From a virus: a stretch of DNA of 64,000 nt. Where the stretch lies: positions 108,850-172,849 of IMG/VR virus record IMGVR_UViG_3300023184_000030; one strand, written 5' to 3'. The notes below the pieces were generated by a model. That model was given only the letters and a program-made list of their open reading frames with translations, ran no database searches and had not been told where the DNA came from. This document shows, in pieces, positions 25,180-34,186 of the stretch. The translations under genes were made by a program, and so were the position numbers. Each line of letters opens with the position of its first letter. Position 1 is the stretch's first letter.

Positions 25180-25599
25180 CTATTTTTGAAACCCTGCCTG
25201 GTCCGATATGTCAGATACCCAAGAAGCGTATTTAGCTGGATAAAAATTCTTAATAGTTTCTATGTCTCTTTTGGATACCCTATATTTATCCCTTATGAAA
25301 GATTCTATTAATTCCGATGCTTTAACCTCCTCTATCTTAATTCCTTCCGATTTCTTAGTCTTTGTATATAACCAAACTGGTGGTTTAGAAAACCTTGCTG
25401 AGAGGGTTCCGTGCCACCAATCTACCACAGGAGCAGGTACAACCTTCAGCTTATTGAACTGATTTGCTTGAACTGGAAATTGTATAGCCATTATTCGGTT
25501 GATCATAAAAAAGTTTCTAGACTTGTCTATTTTACCGACCGCTTTCCACTCATTAGCTTTGTTATTAAAAATGAGTTTTATTATATCAAATAATTGCAT
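25180..25599 (-). CDS. hypothetical protein, 139 aa, in replication operon
   Basis: A basic, mixed alpha/beta protein starting MQLFDIIKLIFNNKANEWK. The WHGTLSARFSKPPVWLYTKT segment in the centre is Trp/Pro-rich and probably a beta core; the C-terminal half is helical (YRVSKRDIETIKNFYP, then ASWVSDIS). Genes of similar size and composition accompany RNase H in some T4-type phages, but I cannot name the family. Spacing of six bases to the RNase H gene and 13 to the next gene supports co-transcription from the 29618 promoter. Confidence 0.55.
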   Translation of the reverse strand: MQLFDIIKLIFNNKANEWKAVGKIDKSRNFFMINRIMAIQFPVQANQFNKLKVVPAPVVDWWHGTLSARFSKPPVWLYTKTKKSEGIKIEEVKASELIESFIRDKYRVSKRDIETIKNFYPAKYASWVSDISDQAGFQK

Positions 25600-25605
25600 A
25601 TTGTA

Positions 25606-26754
25606 TTATTTTAAGAAATTTTCAAAAGGATCAAATCCCTTAGGTTGAACTGGAGTAACTATCCATTCGGTTCCATCTAGTATTTTTATTCTGTCCAGTG
25701 TTACTGATTTCTTTTCTAGCTTGATTCCTCTTGTAGTTTCCATTTTACATAGGAAAGAAACATTCTCAGGTATTACCGTGTTATCTAACCACATAAGTTT
25801 GATATTTCTTAAGAAATTATTCTTTACCTTTATCCTATTTTCTGTGCTATCAACTCCTTTGCATATCTTTAGAATTAAAGGGGATATCCAATTTAAAAAA
25901 TCATCGTCAGCGACTAATGATTTTATTGATAAATTTTTCCATTTAGATTCGATCAGAAGGTCGTAAATTTTCTCCGCACTCTTTGGGGTAAATCTAGTGA
26001 TCTTTCCAGCATTTTCGAATTCCCATACGCTAGGTACAGAATCACCCTTGTCACCTATTAATATCTTATTAAATATGAAGGGAAAGCTGTCTATCTCTTC
26101 TATATCAACTTTCTTTAAGAAATCTTTAAGCCTTTCTTTCTCCGGTGAAATAGTAGATCCCATATTGAATATGCTAACCTCACTTTTTGTTTCATTTAGC
26201 CAATTTTCCTTCCATCCTTTAGGTACTGAAAGAACATTCTTTTTAGAATTACTGTTCCAAGTTGCTGTCCAGACATCGGGGCTCTTCATTCTAGCAAGCT
26301 GGTGTAAATCTTTATCCCCGCTTATTATGATACAACTTTCTCCTATATCGTTGAATTTTTCAGACCAATATAAAAGGAGATCGTCTCCTTCTGCTCCCTC
26401 AACCTTAGAAAAAATAAATCCCATTTTTTCCATGTGAGTTCCGAATGACTGCATAAGATCAAAGAAAATAGACCAGTCTACATTTTCGTCCTTTACCCTC
26501 CCTGATTTGTATCCGCCATCTTCAATTTCTACGTCCTTTCTCCAACTTCTACTATCTGATGCAAAAACTAATCTTCCGCCTACTGGTAGCATTTTAAGAC
26601 ATGAACATAAATCAGTAGCAATCTTTCTGATAAACATAGATTGATCAGATTTGCTTTTCAGAACTTTTCCTGGATCTACATTAGATCCATATCCTGCAAA
26701 TACTCCAAATGTTTTATGGAATATGTAGTTACCGTCTATAAGTATATTAATCAT
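25606..26754 (-). CDS. rnh: RNase H / 5'-3' flap exonuclease, T4 Rnh-like
   Basis: A 382-residue FEN-family nuclease that removes RNA primers and flaps on the lagging strand. It opens with MINILIDGNYIFHKTF (first Asp), then VEGAEGDDLLLYWSEKF and IIISGDKDLHQLAR (clustered metal-binding acids), and LIGDKGDSVPSV (the GDxxDn..G element of the helix-hairpin-helix region). Length is somewhat above T4 Rnh (305). It overlaps the guanylate kinase gene by eight bases and is followed by small genes of the same operon. With ligase and gp44 in one unit, it provides Okazaki fragment maturation. Confidence 0.9.
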   Translation of the reverse strand: MINILIDGNYIFHKTFGVFAGYGSNVDPGKVLKSKSDQSMFIRKIATDLCSCLKMLPVGGRLVFASDSRSWRKDVEIEDGGYKSGRVKDENVDWSIFFDLMQSFGTHMEKMGFIFSKVEGAEGDDLLLYWSEKFNDIGESCIIISGDKDLHQLARMKSPDVWTATWNSNSKKNVLSVPKGWKENWLNETKSEVSIFNMGSTISPEKERLKDFLKKVDIEEIDSFPFIFNKILIGDKGDSVPSVWEFENAGKITRFTPKSAEKIYDLLIESKWKNLSIKSLVADDDFLNWISPLILKICKGVDSTENRIKVKNNFLRNIKLMWLDNTVIPENVSFLCKMETTRGIKLEKKSVTLDRIKILDGTEWIVTPVQPKGFDPFENFLK

Positions 26755-27274
26755 TTCCTCTTCTTATTTTTTCTAATACCTCATCTATCGTGAAGTTTGG
26801 GTTTTTTATTATACAGTCAAAATCAAAAAAGTTTTTAAAATCTTCCCTGTCTGCATTAATTCTTCTCTCTGCTTTATCTGCGTCGTTCCTTCCTGCTAGC
26901 CTTTCTCTTAATATATGTTCATCAATATCGATGAACATTATAAGTGAATCTTTTCTATCTTCAGGTTTAAGTTTTTCTATTCCCGAAGGGGTCATGATAA
27001 AAAGATTAGCTCTATAGAATTCGTCAAGGGACGTTCCGTAGAACCAACTATTAAATTCTACCCATTCATAGAATTCACCTTCCCGTGTCATTCTCATAGC
27101 CTCGTCATAAGTAACGAAGTAATAATCTACCCCGTTAAACTCCCCTTCTCTAGGAGGTCTAGATGTATGTGAGACTGAATAGGTTAAATCTTTTTCTTTA
27201 AGTAACTTAACTAAATGATCCTTTCCTGATCCGCCCTTTCCTGCAATTATTATTCTTCTCCAGTTATCTTTCAT
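26747..27274 (-). CDS. gmk: guanylate kinase-like protein
   Basis: A 175-residue protein with the guanylate kinase layout: a P-loop at the N-terminus (IIIAGKGGSGKDHLVK), the GMP-binding SHTSRPPREGE followed by DYYFVT, then EFYEWVEFNSWFYGTS, and an Arg-rich lid (RERLAGRNDADKAERR). It would phosphorylate (d)GMP to the diphosphate for DNA synthesis. Unusually, the P-loop Ser/Thr after GK is Asp (GKD), as in T4 gp1-type dNMP kinases. The substrate range might therefore be broader than GMP. It lies between gp44 and RNase H with minimal spacing. Confidence 0.87.
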   Translation of the reverse strand: MKDNWRRIIIAGKGGSGKDHLVKLLKEKDLTYSVSHTSRPPREGEFNGVDYYFVTYDEAMRMTREGEFYEWVEFNSWFYGTSLDEFYRANLFIMTPSGIEKLKPEDRKDSLIMFIDIDEHILRERLAGRNDADKAERRINADREDFKNFFDFDCIIKNPNFTIDEVLEKIRRGND

Positions 27275-27275
27275 A

Positions 27276-28220
27276 TCAATCTGTTAGTTTCTGTATTTGA
27301 AACACGAGTGATAATAAAGAAACCATAGGATCTATAACTTGAGTTCTTTGTGACTGATGATCTGCAACCAATACGATGACAGCAGGAATTATCTTCTTTA
27401 ATTCAGGCTTATTGTTAATTATCCAATTTATAAACTCCTCACCAAGTGCGGACATTACCTCATCAACCTTTCCCTGATATTCACCTACTATATTCTGATA
27501 ATTCTTAACAGGATCTTTTGATGTTGTTATGAGAGTATATAAATCCTCATATGACCAGCCAAGCTCATTTATCTTTGCAGAATCTACTTTCTTTATACCT
27601 TCGATCATCCACGTTTGAACCTTATTAAGAGCTGATCTAAAATCAGGGTAATAATTCTTCTGAAACTCCACAAGAGATTCCGAATCTATTTCAATTCCGA
27701 TTTTTCCAAGGATCAATCCTATTCTCTTATTCCATTCTACTTTTAATTCCTCTTCCTCGTTACTGTTTACCGGGTTAAAATCAACAACTTCGAAACGGCT
27801 TTGAATTGCATCAGGAACCTTATTGATATAGTTACACGTAGCAATGAATCTAGCATTGCCAGCGAACTTTTCGACCGTTCCCCTTAGTGCTTTATAGAAT
27901 TGATCGGAAGCTCCGTCAAACTCATCTAAAATAACTATTTTCTTAGACGATTTTCCGTCCATCACTGAAATGGTGGAACAGAAGTCATTTATTTTTACTC
28001 TAATAGTTTCCACCGAGCTCTCGTCGGAGACGTTTATAAACATACTAGGATAGCCGTTAGCTAAGATTTTGGCAAGAGTTGTTTTGCCACATCCTGGAGG
28101 TCCGCTTAAAAGTACATTATGACCTAGACCGTTCGTAAAAAGATTTGATATCCTATGAGGAAGTATCATATGTTTAAGCTCCTTTGGTCTAAGCTTTTCT
28201 GTTAAAAGTTCTTGTATCAT
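27276..28220 (-). CDS. 44: sliding clamp loader ATPase subunit, gp44-like
   Basis: A 314-residue AAA+ protein (T4 gp44 is 319). Walker A is SGPPGCGKTTLAK (residues 39-51), Walker B is KIVILDEFDGA, sensor 1 is ARFIATCNYINKVP and the arginine finger is QSRFEVVDF. It opens the gp45-type clamp and loads it at primer ends, normally as a gp44(4):gp62 complex; gp62 and gp45 are not in the window. In T4 the clamp is also needed for late transcription with gp55, so this gene may tie replication to the late promoters found here. It follows the ligase in the operon. Confidence 0.92.
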   Translation of the reverse strand: MIQELLTEKLRPKELKHMILPHRISNLFTNGLGHNVLLSGPPGCGKTTLAKILANGYPSMFINVSDESSVETIRVKINDFCSTISVMDGKSSKKIVILDEFDGASDQFYKALRGTVEKFAGNARFIATCNYINKVPDAIQSRFEVVDFNPVNSNEEEELKVEWNKRIGLILGKIGIEIDSESLVEFQKNYYPDFRSALNKVQTWMIEGIKKVDSAKINELGWSYEDLYTLITTSKDPVKNYQNIVGEYQGKVDEVMSALGEEFINWIINNKPELKKIIPAVIVLVADHQSQRTQVIDPMVSLLSLVFQIQKLTD

Positions 28221-28253
28221 ATTGTTTCTATAGCTAAAAAATGAAGTTGTTTC

Positions 28254-29600
28254 TTAAAATTTTGAAGAAAGGTCGTCTGCAGAATCTTTATCATGTCTAA
28301 TGTCTACAAAACGAGGTAAGAAAAGAGATCTATTCTCGTGCTTATCTGTAATAGTGACGTTATATAAAACTGCTGCGATTTTTCCAATGTGTGAATCCGG
28401 ATCTTTACTTAAAGATTGTAAATCAAGATCAGTGAATCCTGATCCAACTTTAACATTAAGTGTCTTTGAAGCATCAGTCATAATAAACCCACCGATATAG
28501 CCTTCTCTTTTACCTTCACCTGGATACCATCCAGTAATTTCAAGGTCACATTCATTAACCTCTTTGAACTTGACCCAAGATTTAGATCTTTTGCATTCAT
28601 AAGCACCGTTGTCTTTACAGATTACGCCCTCCCCGCCAATATCTACGATTTTTTTATAAATTGCAGGGACTTCACCAGGATCAGAAAGCTCCCACATCTG
28701 AGCCAGCTTAACTGGAGATTCATCAGATAATCCGCTGGTAATTTTTTCTAAAGTGTGTCTACGATCAATATACTCTAAAACACCAGCTCCTTTATCTAGT
28801 GTTACAAGTTCATCAAAATCGAAAACATTGAATAAGAATCCACTCTCTATATCAATACTTGCTGTTCCTTTTAGTATTTGTGTCACCTTACCGCTAACCG
28901 ACTTTCTATTTAAGTCCGTTAATTCACCATCAAAAAACCAATTACCAGATAAACCTGAGTTTATCATGCAAAGTTTTAGATCGAAAGTTATCTTGGGGAA
29001 GCAAGAAGCATTGAGCTCATTAAATGCCCTCGTAAAATATGTTATCTCACCGTTTTTATATACGGCAATTACACGGACACCGTCATATTTTTCCTCACAA
29101 TAAATTTTGTCCCATTTATCTATTGTTGAATGATCGTCTGTAGCTAACATTAATGAAGGGTCTGGTATTAATTCTCTAGAAACCGCCTTGTTAATTAATT
29201 TTGCACCAATCCCTATGTTCATTCTCTTGGTTAATATCTTCATAAGAGTCTTGCGGAGTTCTTCGTCTTCGCTTTCAACTTCTGATAATTTAGAAGATAA
29301 TAATGTTTCCGCTCTAGATCTTAGCGAATCGTTTGCAGCAGGTGCTTTCTTTAAATCTTCAACCAAATCATTAAACTCCTCCCATAAATTGGGATTATGC
29401 TCTTTAGACTGGGCTGGAAAATTTAACTTATGAAGCTTAGTAGTAACAAAAGGATTGAAGCATGTATCCAGGATATATTCCATCTGTGGATTTATTGACT
29501 CCTTAATTAATACCTGTTTTGCTTTTTGCGAACCATCGCCTGTTAGAGATTCTACCACCTTTAGAATCTTAATACTGTTTACCATCTCATCAAATTTCAT
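28254..29600 (-). CDS. 30: ATP-dependent DNA ligase, T4 gp30-like
   Basis: A 448-residue ligase (T4 gp30 is 487). Motif I is CEEKYDGVRVIAVY, with Lys171 as the adenylated residue. Further motifs are WFFDGELTD (III), GEGVICKDNGAYEC (IV) and SWVKFKE (V). The first 150 residues are the helical N-terminal domain of T4-type enzymes. It seals nicks in replication and repair. It is the first gene of an eight-gene operon (ligase, gp44, gmk, rnh, two unknowns, a leader protein, UvdE) driven by the Bacteroidota-type promoter at 29618, with the ATG about 18 nt from the -7 box. Confidence 0.95.
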   Translation of the reverse strand: MKFDEMVNSIKILKVVESLTGDGSQKAKQVLIKESINPQMEYILDTCFNPFVTTKLHKLNFPAQSKEHNPNLWEEFNDLVEDLKKAPAANDSLRSRAETLLSSKLSEVESEDEELRKTLMKILTKRMNIGIGAKLINKAVSRELIPDPSLMLATDDHSTIDKWDKIYCEEKYDGVRVIAVYKNGEITYFTRAFNELNASCFPKITFDLKLCMINSGLSGNWFFDGELTDLNRKSVSGKVTQILKGTASIDIESGFLFNVFDFDELVTLDKGAGVLEYIDRRHTLEKITSGLSDESPVKLAQMWELSDPGEVPAIYKKIVDIGGEGVICKDNGAYECKRSKSWVKFKEVNECDLEITGWYPGEGKREGYIGGFIMTDASKTLNVKVGSGFTDLDLQSLSKDPDSHIGKIAAVLYNVTITDKHENRSLFLPRFVDIRHDKDSADDLSSKF

Positions 29601-29617
29601 ATATTGTATATTTTTTA

Positions 29618-29654
29618 CAAATATATGAAATGATAACGGTTAAAAAAAATTATT
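29618..29654 (-). promoter_or_regulatory. early/middle promoter, Bacteroidota-type -7 box
   Basis: TATATTTG (29625-29618 on minus), CCG 19 nt upstream (29637-29639), and a T8 tract. It matches the three other copies in order and spacing and drives the ligase-led replication operon. Confidence 0.7.
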
Positions 29655-29821
29655 CAGCATAATTTTGGGAAAGAAATTATTGTAATGACAGTGGCTATCT
29701 AATATCTTCTATTTCACATTTTAACCATACTATATTGAGCCATATAGTATATCGAAGATGTTATGTTGATATGAGGGGTAGAGTCGCTTATAACTGACTA
29801 TAAGCTGTATTAAGAAAATAC
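29655..29821. other. non-coding gap with two perfect hairpins
   Basis: No convincing reading frame lies between the portal stop (29822) and the ligase promoter. Two perfect inverted repeats are present: a 9-bp stem ATACTATAT/ATATAGTAT at 29727-29750 with loop TGAGCC, and a 7-bp stem GCTTATA/TATAAGC at 29786-29805 with loop ACTGAC. Both loops are six bases. Neither is followed by a T-run, so they are not ordinary terminators. They could be part of a small RNA, an RNA-processing site or a protein-binding site. Confidence 0.6.
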
Positions 29822-31435
29822 TTATAAAGTTACTTCTGGTGCTTTCTCTTCGTCACCTTCAGCTGGAGCAGCTTCACCTTCAGCACCTTCGGCTTTAGGA
29901 GCTTCTTTTGCCTCTTTTTTCTTGTAATTTTCGTTAGCTGCTAATTGATCTGGAGTTAATCCGAGATATCTTTGGATAAGGTAATCATTATCAAAATATG
30001 CTTTTTCTTCCTCGCCAGCTTTAACCTTAAGCTCTCCTAGACCTTTGATGAATTCACTTCTTTTAGAAAAATTGGTTAATTGAACCATCTCTTCGAATTC
30101 GCTCTCCCTATGGAAATCTAATCCAAGATTTGTTTTAAAGCTTCTATCTCTAGATAGCTCAGGAAAATCTAAACACATCTGAATGTATAAAGGCTTTACC
30201 AATATCTCCTGAAATATTGATCTTAATCTTCTTAGAAATTTCTCGAATCTTATCTCATCTCTTTCCAATTGATCTATTCCTGTCTGATAATTAACTGGGC
30301 CAGAAGCTCTAGATGCAAACCTAGCATAAGGTATCTTCGAATCCATTTTAAGCTTATTATAGAAATAAAGAACATTATCCATAACGTTGAAATCAGGTCC
30401 GCTTGGATTAAGAGACTCGATTTGAGGTGATTGACCATTCTGTTCTGGAAATAGGTAGTTTTTATAAAACTGAACCTTAGGTCTTCCATTAACTGTTAAT
30501 TCTCCTGATGCGTCATTAATTGCGATATCTTCCTTATAGTTTGACATTAGCTGTCCTAAAGTTTGCATCGCTTTTTGTGGAGATTGGCTTCCTGTTGGTA
30601 TAATGAACTTAAGCCTATAAGAAGCATTCATAACATTCCAGATTATTCTGGAGTTTTCCATAATTCTAAGAATGTTATACGATCTAACTAATCTCTCAAT
30701 ATAGCTAACTCTAGATACGCTGTTTCCTTTAGCATATGAGATATAGACAATCTGCTCATTGGTGAGCTTTCTGGTCATTTGAGGATTCTTTGGGTATTGG
30801 ATCCAAAATTGCTGATATTCGTTTTCACCTATTTTTTCAACCGCTGGCTGAAGTGAAGAAGCATCTAATTCTTTGAATCCTATTATCTCCTTACCCTTAT
30901 TGTCATAGATAATCTCAAAAGCAAGAAATCCATCTATTAGGAACTGTTTAAAATATTGCCATCCTAGTATAGAATTCTGAAATCCAAAAACATTATAAAT
31001 CCTGTTATAATGATCGGCTATCTTATCCTTTACCTTTTCCTTAATATCTAGATTAATGAAAGAAGGATTAGCAAAATAATTTCTATCGTCGTATGTGATA
31101 GATTCGTCTGTAATAGTATCAAGTATAAATTCAATTTCTCCATTTAGTGAAAATTTTCTTAAGAAGTTTCTTTTTTCTATATAATCCTTATCAAAATAAG
31201 CAATATATTTTCTTACCTTAGTATCCTGATAGGAAGCTGTCCAATAGAAAGCATCATCCTGAGTAAACCCAGTTCCTTGCTGAGAGAAAGCTCCTTCAGT
31301 TTTACCTATAGCCTGAGAGTTTCTAACGACCATATCGTCATACTGCATACCAAACTTGGAAACCTTCCCGAGGTTCCTTATTATGTTGCCTAGAGCTGAC
31401 TCGTTAGGTCTTAAAAAATCTAAAAATCCTGCCAT
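29822..31435 (-). CDS. 20: portal protein, gp20-like, second copy
   Basis: A 537-residue portal protein. The core KGNSVSRVSYIERLVRSYNI and DEIRFEKFLRRLRSIFQEIL phrases are typical of T4 gp20, which forms the dodecameric ring for DNA packaging and tail joining. It is a close paralog of the protein encoded immediately upstream (31445-33055): they align along their whole length and share the FGM.YDDMV.RNSQA. start and the EKAPEVTL end. Both keep all the conserved blocks I can see, so neither looks like a pseudogene. The C-terminus is Ala/Glu/Pro-rich. It is the last gene of the gp55-gp4-portal run and no terminator was found after it. Confidence 0.9.
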   Translation of the reverse strand: MAGFLDFLRPNESALGNIIRNLGKVSKFGMQYDDMVVRNSQAIGKTEGAFSQQGTGFTQDDAFYWTASYQDTKVRKYIAYFDKDYIEKRNFLRKFSLNGEIEFILDTITDESITYDDRNYFANPSFINLDIKEKVKDKIADHYNRIYNVFGFQNSILGWQYFKQFLIDGFLAFEIIYDNKGKEIIGFKELDASSLQPAVEKIGENEYQQFWIQYPKNPQMTRKLTNEQIVYISYAKGNSVSRVSYIERLVRSYNILRIMENSRIIWNVMNASYRLKFIIPTGSQSPQKAMQTLGQLMSNYKEDIAINDASGELTVNGRPKVQFYKNYLFPEQNGQSPQIESLNPSGPDFNVMDNVLYFYNKLKMDSKIPYARFASRASGPVNYQTGIDQLERDEIRFEKFLRRLRSIFQEILVKPLYIQMCLDFPELSRDRSFKTNLGLDFHRESEFEEMVQLTNFSKRSEFIKGLGELKVKAGEEEKAYFDNDYLIQRYLGLTPDQLAANENYKKKEAKEAPKAEGAEGEAAPAEGDEEKAPEVTL

Positions 31436-31444
31436 TTCTTATTT

Positions 31445-33055
31445 TTATAATGTTACCTCTGGTGCTTTTTCTTCCCCTTCTTCACCCTTCTCTCCGCCTT
31501 CTTTCTTCTCCGCCTTCTTCTTTTCCTTCTCTTTTCTCTCCATGGCTTCCTTGTTTGCAATGATATCTTGTCTAGACATACCAAGGAATGTTTCAATAAG
31601 AAATGCAGTAGAGAAATAGGGTTTTTCTTCGTCTCCAACTAATCCTGCCATAGCAGTAACAGATTCTTTTCTTTTGTTTATCACGTCCATTTCTTGATTG
31701 ATCTTAAATGGATTATCAGAAAAATAATCAAGTCCTAATTGACTTTTAAACATGAAGTCTTTTTCCAAATGAGTATATTTCTTAGCCATCTGAATCCAGA
31801 GTGGCTTAGTTAATATCTCTTGAAATACAGATCTTAATCTTTCGATAAATTTGGCAAATCTTACTTCCTCCTTGTCCAATCCTTCTGCACCGTTAGAATA
31901 AGGGGAGGTATTACCGCCATCAGGGGTATGAAATCTAGAAGGCGGAACTTTTGATTCCTGAACAAACTTATCAAAGAAATATGATAAAGGTGCTGGATCA
32001 TTCAAGTTAGGTCCTTCAGTATTAACAGGCTCGATAGTAGGTGTACCATTAACACCAGAAGGCATCAGATAGTTCTTATAGAACTGTATTTTAGGTTTAC
32101 CGTCTACTAGTAATTCTCCGCTATCGTCATTTAGCTGAATATCTTCCTTATAGATACTCATAAGTTCGCCTAGTGTCTGCATCCCCTTTTGTGGTGATTT
32201 AGTACCAATAGGAACTGTCATCTTTAATCTGAACGAAGAATTCATTACTGACCATATAATTCTGGTATATTCTATAATCCTCAGAATATTATAAGGTCTA
32301 ATCAATCTCTCAATATAACTTACTCTAGAGATCGAGTTTCCTTTAGCATATGATATGTAAATTATCTGGGGATCGTAAAGTACTCTTCTTCTTTTTGGAT
32401 CCTGAGGGAATTGTGTCCATGTATTGATAAACGTACCATCTATTTGTTTCTCAACCGATGGCACAATAGTAACCGGATCTAATTCTTTGAATCCTACGAT
32501 ATACTTACCGTCATTATCATAGATTATCTCAAAGCATAAAAATCCATCAACTAAAAACTGTCTGAAATATTGCCAGCCAGTTATATCGTCACTGAATCCC
32601 CATATATCATAAAGCTTTTTGTAATTCTCATATAACTCATCTTTAAGCTTCTCGTTGATGTTTGTTATATCAATAAAGTCTGGATATGCAAAAAAGTTAG
32701 CAGGATCATAAGATATAGCTTCATCACATATCGTATCAAGTACCCATTCTATTTCTGGATTAAGCGAAAACTTTCTCAAATAATCTCTTTTTCCCTTATA
32801 GTCCTTGTCAAAGTAAGAAATGAATTGTCTTGTAGTGATATCCTGCTTTGCTAACGTCCAAAGCATGCTTTCGTCTTCTACATTAGCCTTATTCTTATTT
32901 AAGAACGCAGCTTCTGTTACACCAACTGCTTGTGAATTTCTGATGACCATGTCATCATACTTCATACCAAAAGTACTCAGCTTTCTCACCGATTCTCTAA
33001 TCCTCTGTATAACAGGGGATTGGGATGGATCATTATTATCTACAAAACCGGCCAT
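31445..33055 (-). CDS. 20: portal protein, gp20-like, first copy
   Basis: A 536-residue gp20-family portal. Conserved elements: GWQYFRQFLVDGFLCFEIIY, KGNSISRVSYIERLIRPYNI, KSPQKGMQTLGELMS, and VRFAKFIERLRSVFQEILTK near the crown-forming C-terminal region. The tail is a Lys/Glu-rich low-complexity stretch ending EKAPEVTL, as in its downstream paralog, nine bases away. Differences cluster in the loop after the KIQFYKNYL block and in the charged tail. It follows a gp2-position gene and gp4, so head-completion and portal genes are grouped. Which copy forms the functional ring, or whether they mix, cannot be told from sequence. Confidence 0.92.
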   Translation of the reverse strand: MAGFVDNNDPSQSPVIQRIRESVRKLSTFGMKYDDMVIRNSQAVGVTEAAFLNKNKANVEDESMLWTLAKQDITTRQFISYFDKDYKGKRDYLRKFSLNPEIEWVLDTICDEAISYDPANFFAYPDFIDITNINEKLKDELYENYKKLYDIWGFSDDITGWQYFRQFLVDGFLCFEIIYDNDGKYIVGFKELDPVTIVPSVEKQIDGTFINTWTQFPQDPKRRRVLYDPQIIYISYAKGNSISRVSYIERLIRPYNILRIIEYTRIIWSVMNSSFRLKMTVPIGTKSPQKGMQTLGELMSIYKEDIQLNDDSGELLVDGKPKIQFYKNYLMPSGVNGTPTIEPVNTEGPNLNDPAPLSYFFDKFVQESKVPPSRFHTPDGGNTSPYSNGAEGLDKEEVRFAKFIERLRSVFQEILTKPLWIQMAKKYTHLEKDFMFKSQLGLDYFSDNPFKINQEMDVINKRKESVTAMAGLVGDEEKPYFSTAFLIETFLGMSRQDIIANKEAMERKEKEKKKAEKKEGGEKGEEGEEKAPEVTL

Positions 33056-33087
33056 TTAGTATATTTTAGTTATTCTAGTTACGAAAC

Positions 33088-33693
33088 TCAAATTAATTTC
33101 GATTGATATTCCTTATATATCCCTGCTATATCTAAGCCCTCTACTTGGGATTTTCTAAGATATGGTAATTTATACCAATCACCAAGATCTAAAATGCTGA
33201 TCTCTCTTATGAATGATGTCTTAAATCCAAAAACTGCAGACTCATAACCTGTACCTAAAAGAATTTTTTTAAGATTCCGATTTGTTAAAGGCAAGGGAGT
33301 TATTGCTCCCCCTTTTGTGTAATGATTCTGATTCTTCTCTATGAGACTACCAAAGCTATCGTATATTTTACCTAATATTTTCAGCCTATATTCGGGAGGG
33401 GTTACTATTAGGTCTATACCAGAGAGTATAACACCATTCTCCTTTGTCTGGTAGGAATCAGTACATAGTACTATTGGGTTTCTGTCTATAAACTTTCTTT
33501 TCTCAGTGATCTCACTGTCTGTGGGATAAGGGAAAGAGTATATCTCGCCTGGTATAAACGGAGGAGAGAACTTTTTTTCTGATTTTCCCCCTTGGAAATA
33601 CTTTTTTGAAAATATATCATCAGTATTCTTTACAAGATCTGCAATACTGGGGAATTCTTTTTTATATTCTAATACTAATTCTGAATATGTCAT
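33088..33693 (-). CDS. structural protein in the T4 gene 2 position
   Basis: A 201-residue protein. IPGEIYSFPYPTDSEITEKR followed by FIDRNPIVLCTDSY resembles a motif ('PG.iY.F.Y....L...D..P.V') that I associate with small virion proteins of T4-type phages. It overlaps the gp4 gene by four bases (ATGA). In T4, gene 2 (DNA end protector) is adjacent to gene 4, so a gp2-like role is plausible by position, although T4 gp2 is 274 residues and I see no clear similarity to it. No membrane segment or catalytic motif. Confidence 0.45.
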   Translation of the reverse strand: MTYSELVLEYKKEFPSIADLVKNTDDIFSKKYFQGGKSEKKFSPPFIPGEIYSFPYPTDSEITEKRKFIDRNPIVLCTDSYQTKENGVILSGIDLIVTPPEYRLKILGKIYDSFGSLIEKNQNHYTKGGAITPLPLTNRNLKKILLGTGYESAVFGFKTSFIREISILDLGDWYKLPYLRKSQVEGLDIAGIYKEYQSKLI

Positions 33694-34175
33694 CTACTTT
33701 TAAATAGGAATTTTTCATCGACCACGCCGAATCTAAACCCTCTTTTTTCTGCCCATTCCTTTGCTGCTTTGAATTTTGCCTGATTGGTTATCCATACCTG
33801 CATACTATGATTATATGACTTTAACTTAGCAAGTGTCATAGCTCCTTCGTAGATAGGCTTTTGAGTTTGTCTTTCTGGTTTTATTTCGATAATCCACTCT
33901 TGCTCTTCCTCTGATTCTTTAAGTACCTTTATATAGAAATCTACATTATAATCATGCTCTTTCTTATCGAGCGGATTAAAATACTTAATTGCTATAGGCT
34001 CCGAACTCCATTTTAATATAGAATCATTGGTATCACAATAAACGCAAAATCGATATTCCCATGAAGATCTGTATATTATATTATGAATGTCGCCAATATA
34101 CTTTTCCGGCTTAGAGGGTTCAAATTTTCCGGATTTATAATCACCATTAGGCTTTACCTTCTTTATATCGGTCAT
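33690..34175 (-). CDS. 4: head completion protein, gp4-like nuclease
   Basis: A 161-residue homolog of T4 gp4 (gp50/65), which completes heads after packaging. The match is strong: HNIIYRSSWEYRFCVYCDTN, then ILKWSSEPIAIKYFNPLDKK, HDYNVDFYIKV and EWIIEIKPERQTQKP. The D-Y-N-V-D-F-Y and E-I-K pattern is the D...ExK core of a TnsA/PD-(D/E)XK-like nuclease, consistent with trimming of packaged DNA ends. The N-terminus (GKFEPSKPEKYIGD) also fits gp4. It lies between gp55 and the gp2-position gene, overlapping the latter by four bases. Confidence 0.92.
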   Translation of the reverse strand: MTDIKKVKPNGDYKSGKFEPSKPEKYIGDIHNIIYRSSWEYRFCVYCDTNDSILKWSSEPIAIKYFNPLDKKEHDYNVDFYIKVLKESEEEQEWIIEIKPERQTQKPIYEGAMTLAKLKSYNHSMQVWITNQAKFKAAKEWAEKRGFRFGVVDEKFLFKSR

Positions 34176-34186
34176 GGAGATTCTAA

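Noticed and set aside
29780-29810. A tRNA-like arm in the non-coding gap
   Set aside because: Only one stem-loop is present; no acceptor stem, no T-loop TTCGA-type sequence and no D-arm could be found nearby.
29822-31435. Second portal copy as a decaying pseudogene
   Set aside because: It is full length, keeps every gp20 block seen in the first copy, and has no frameshift or internal stop.
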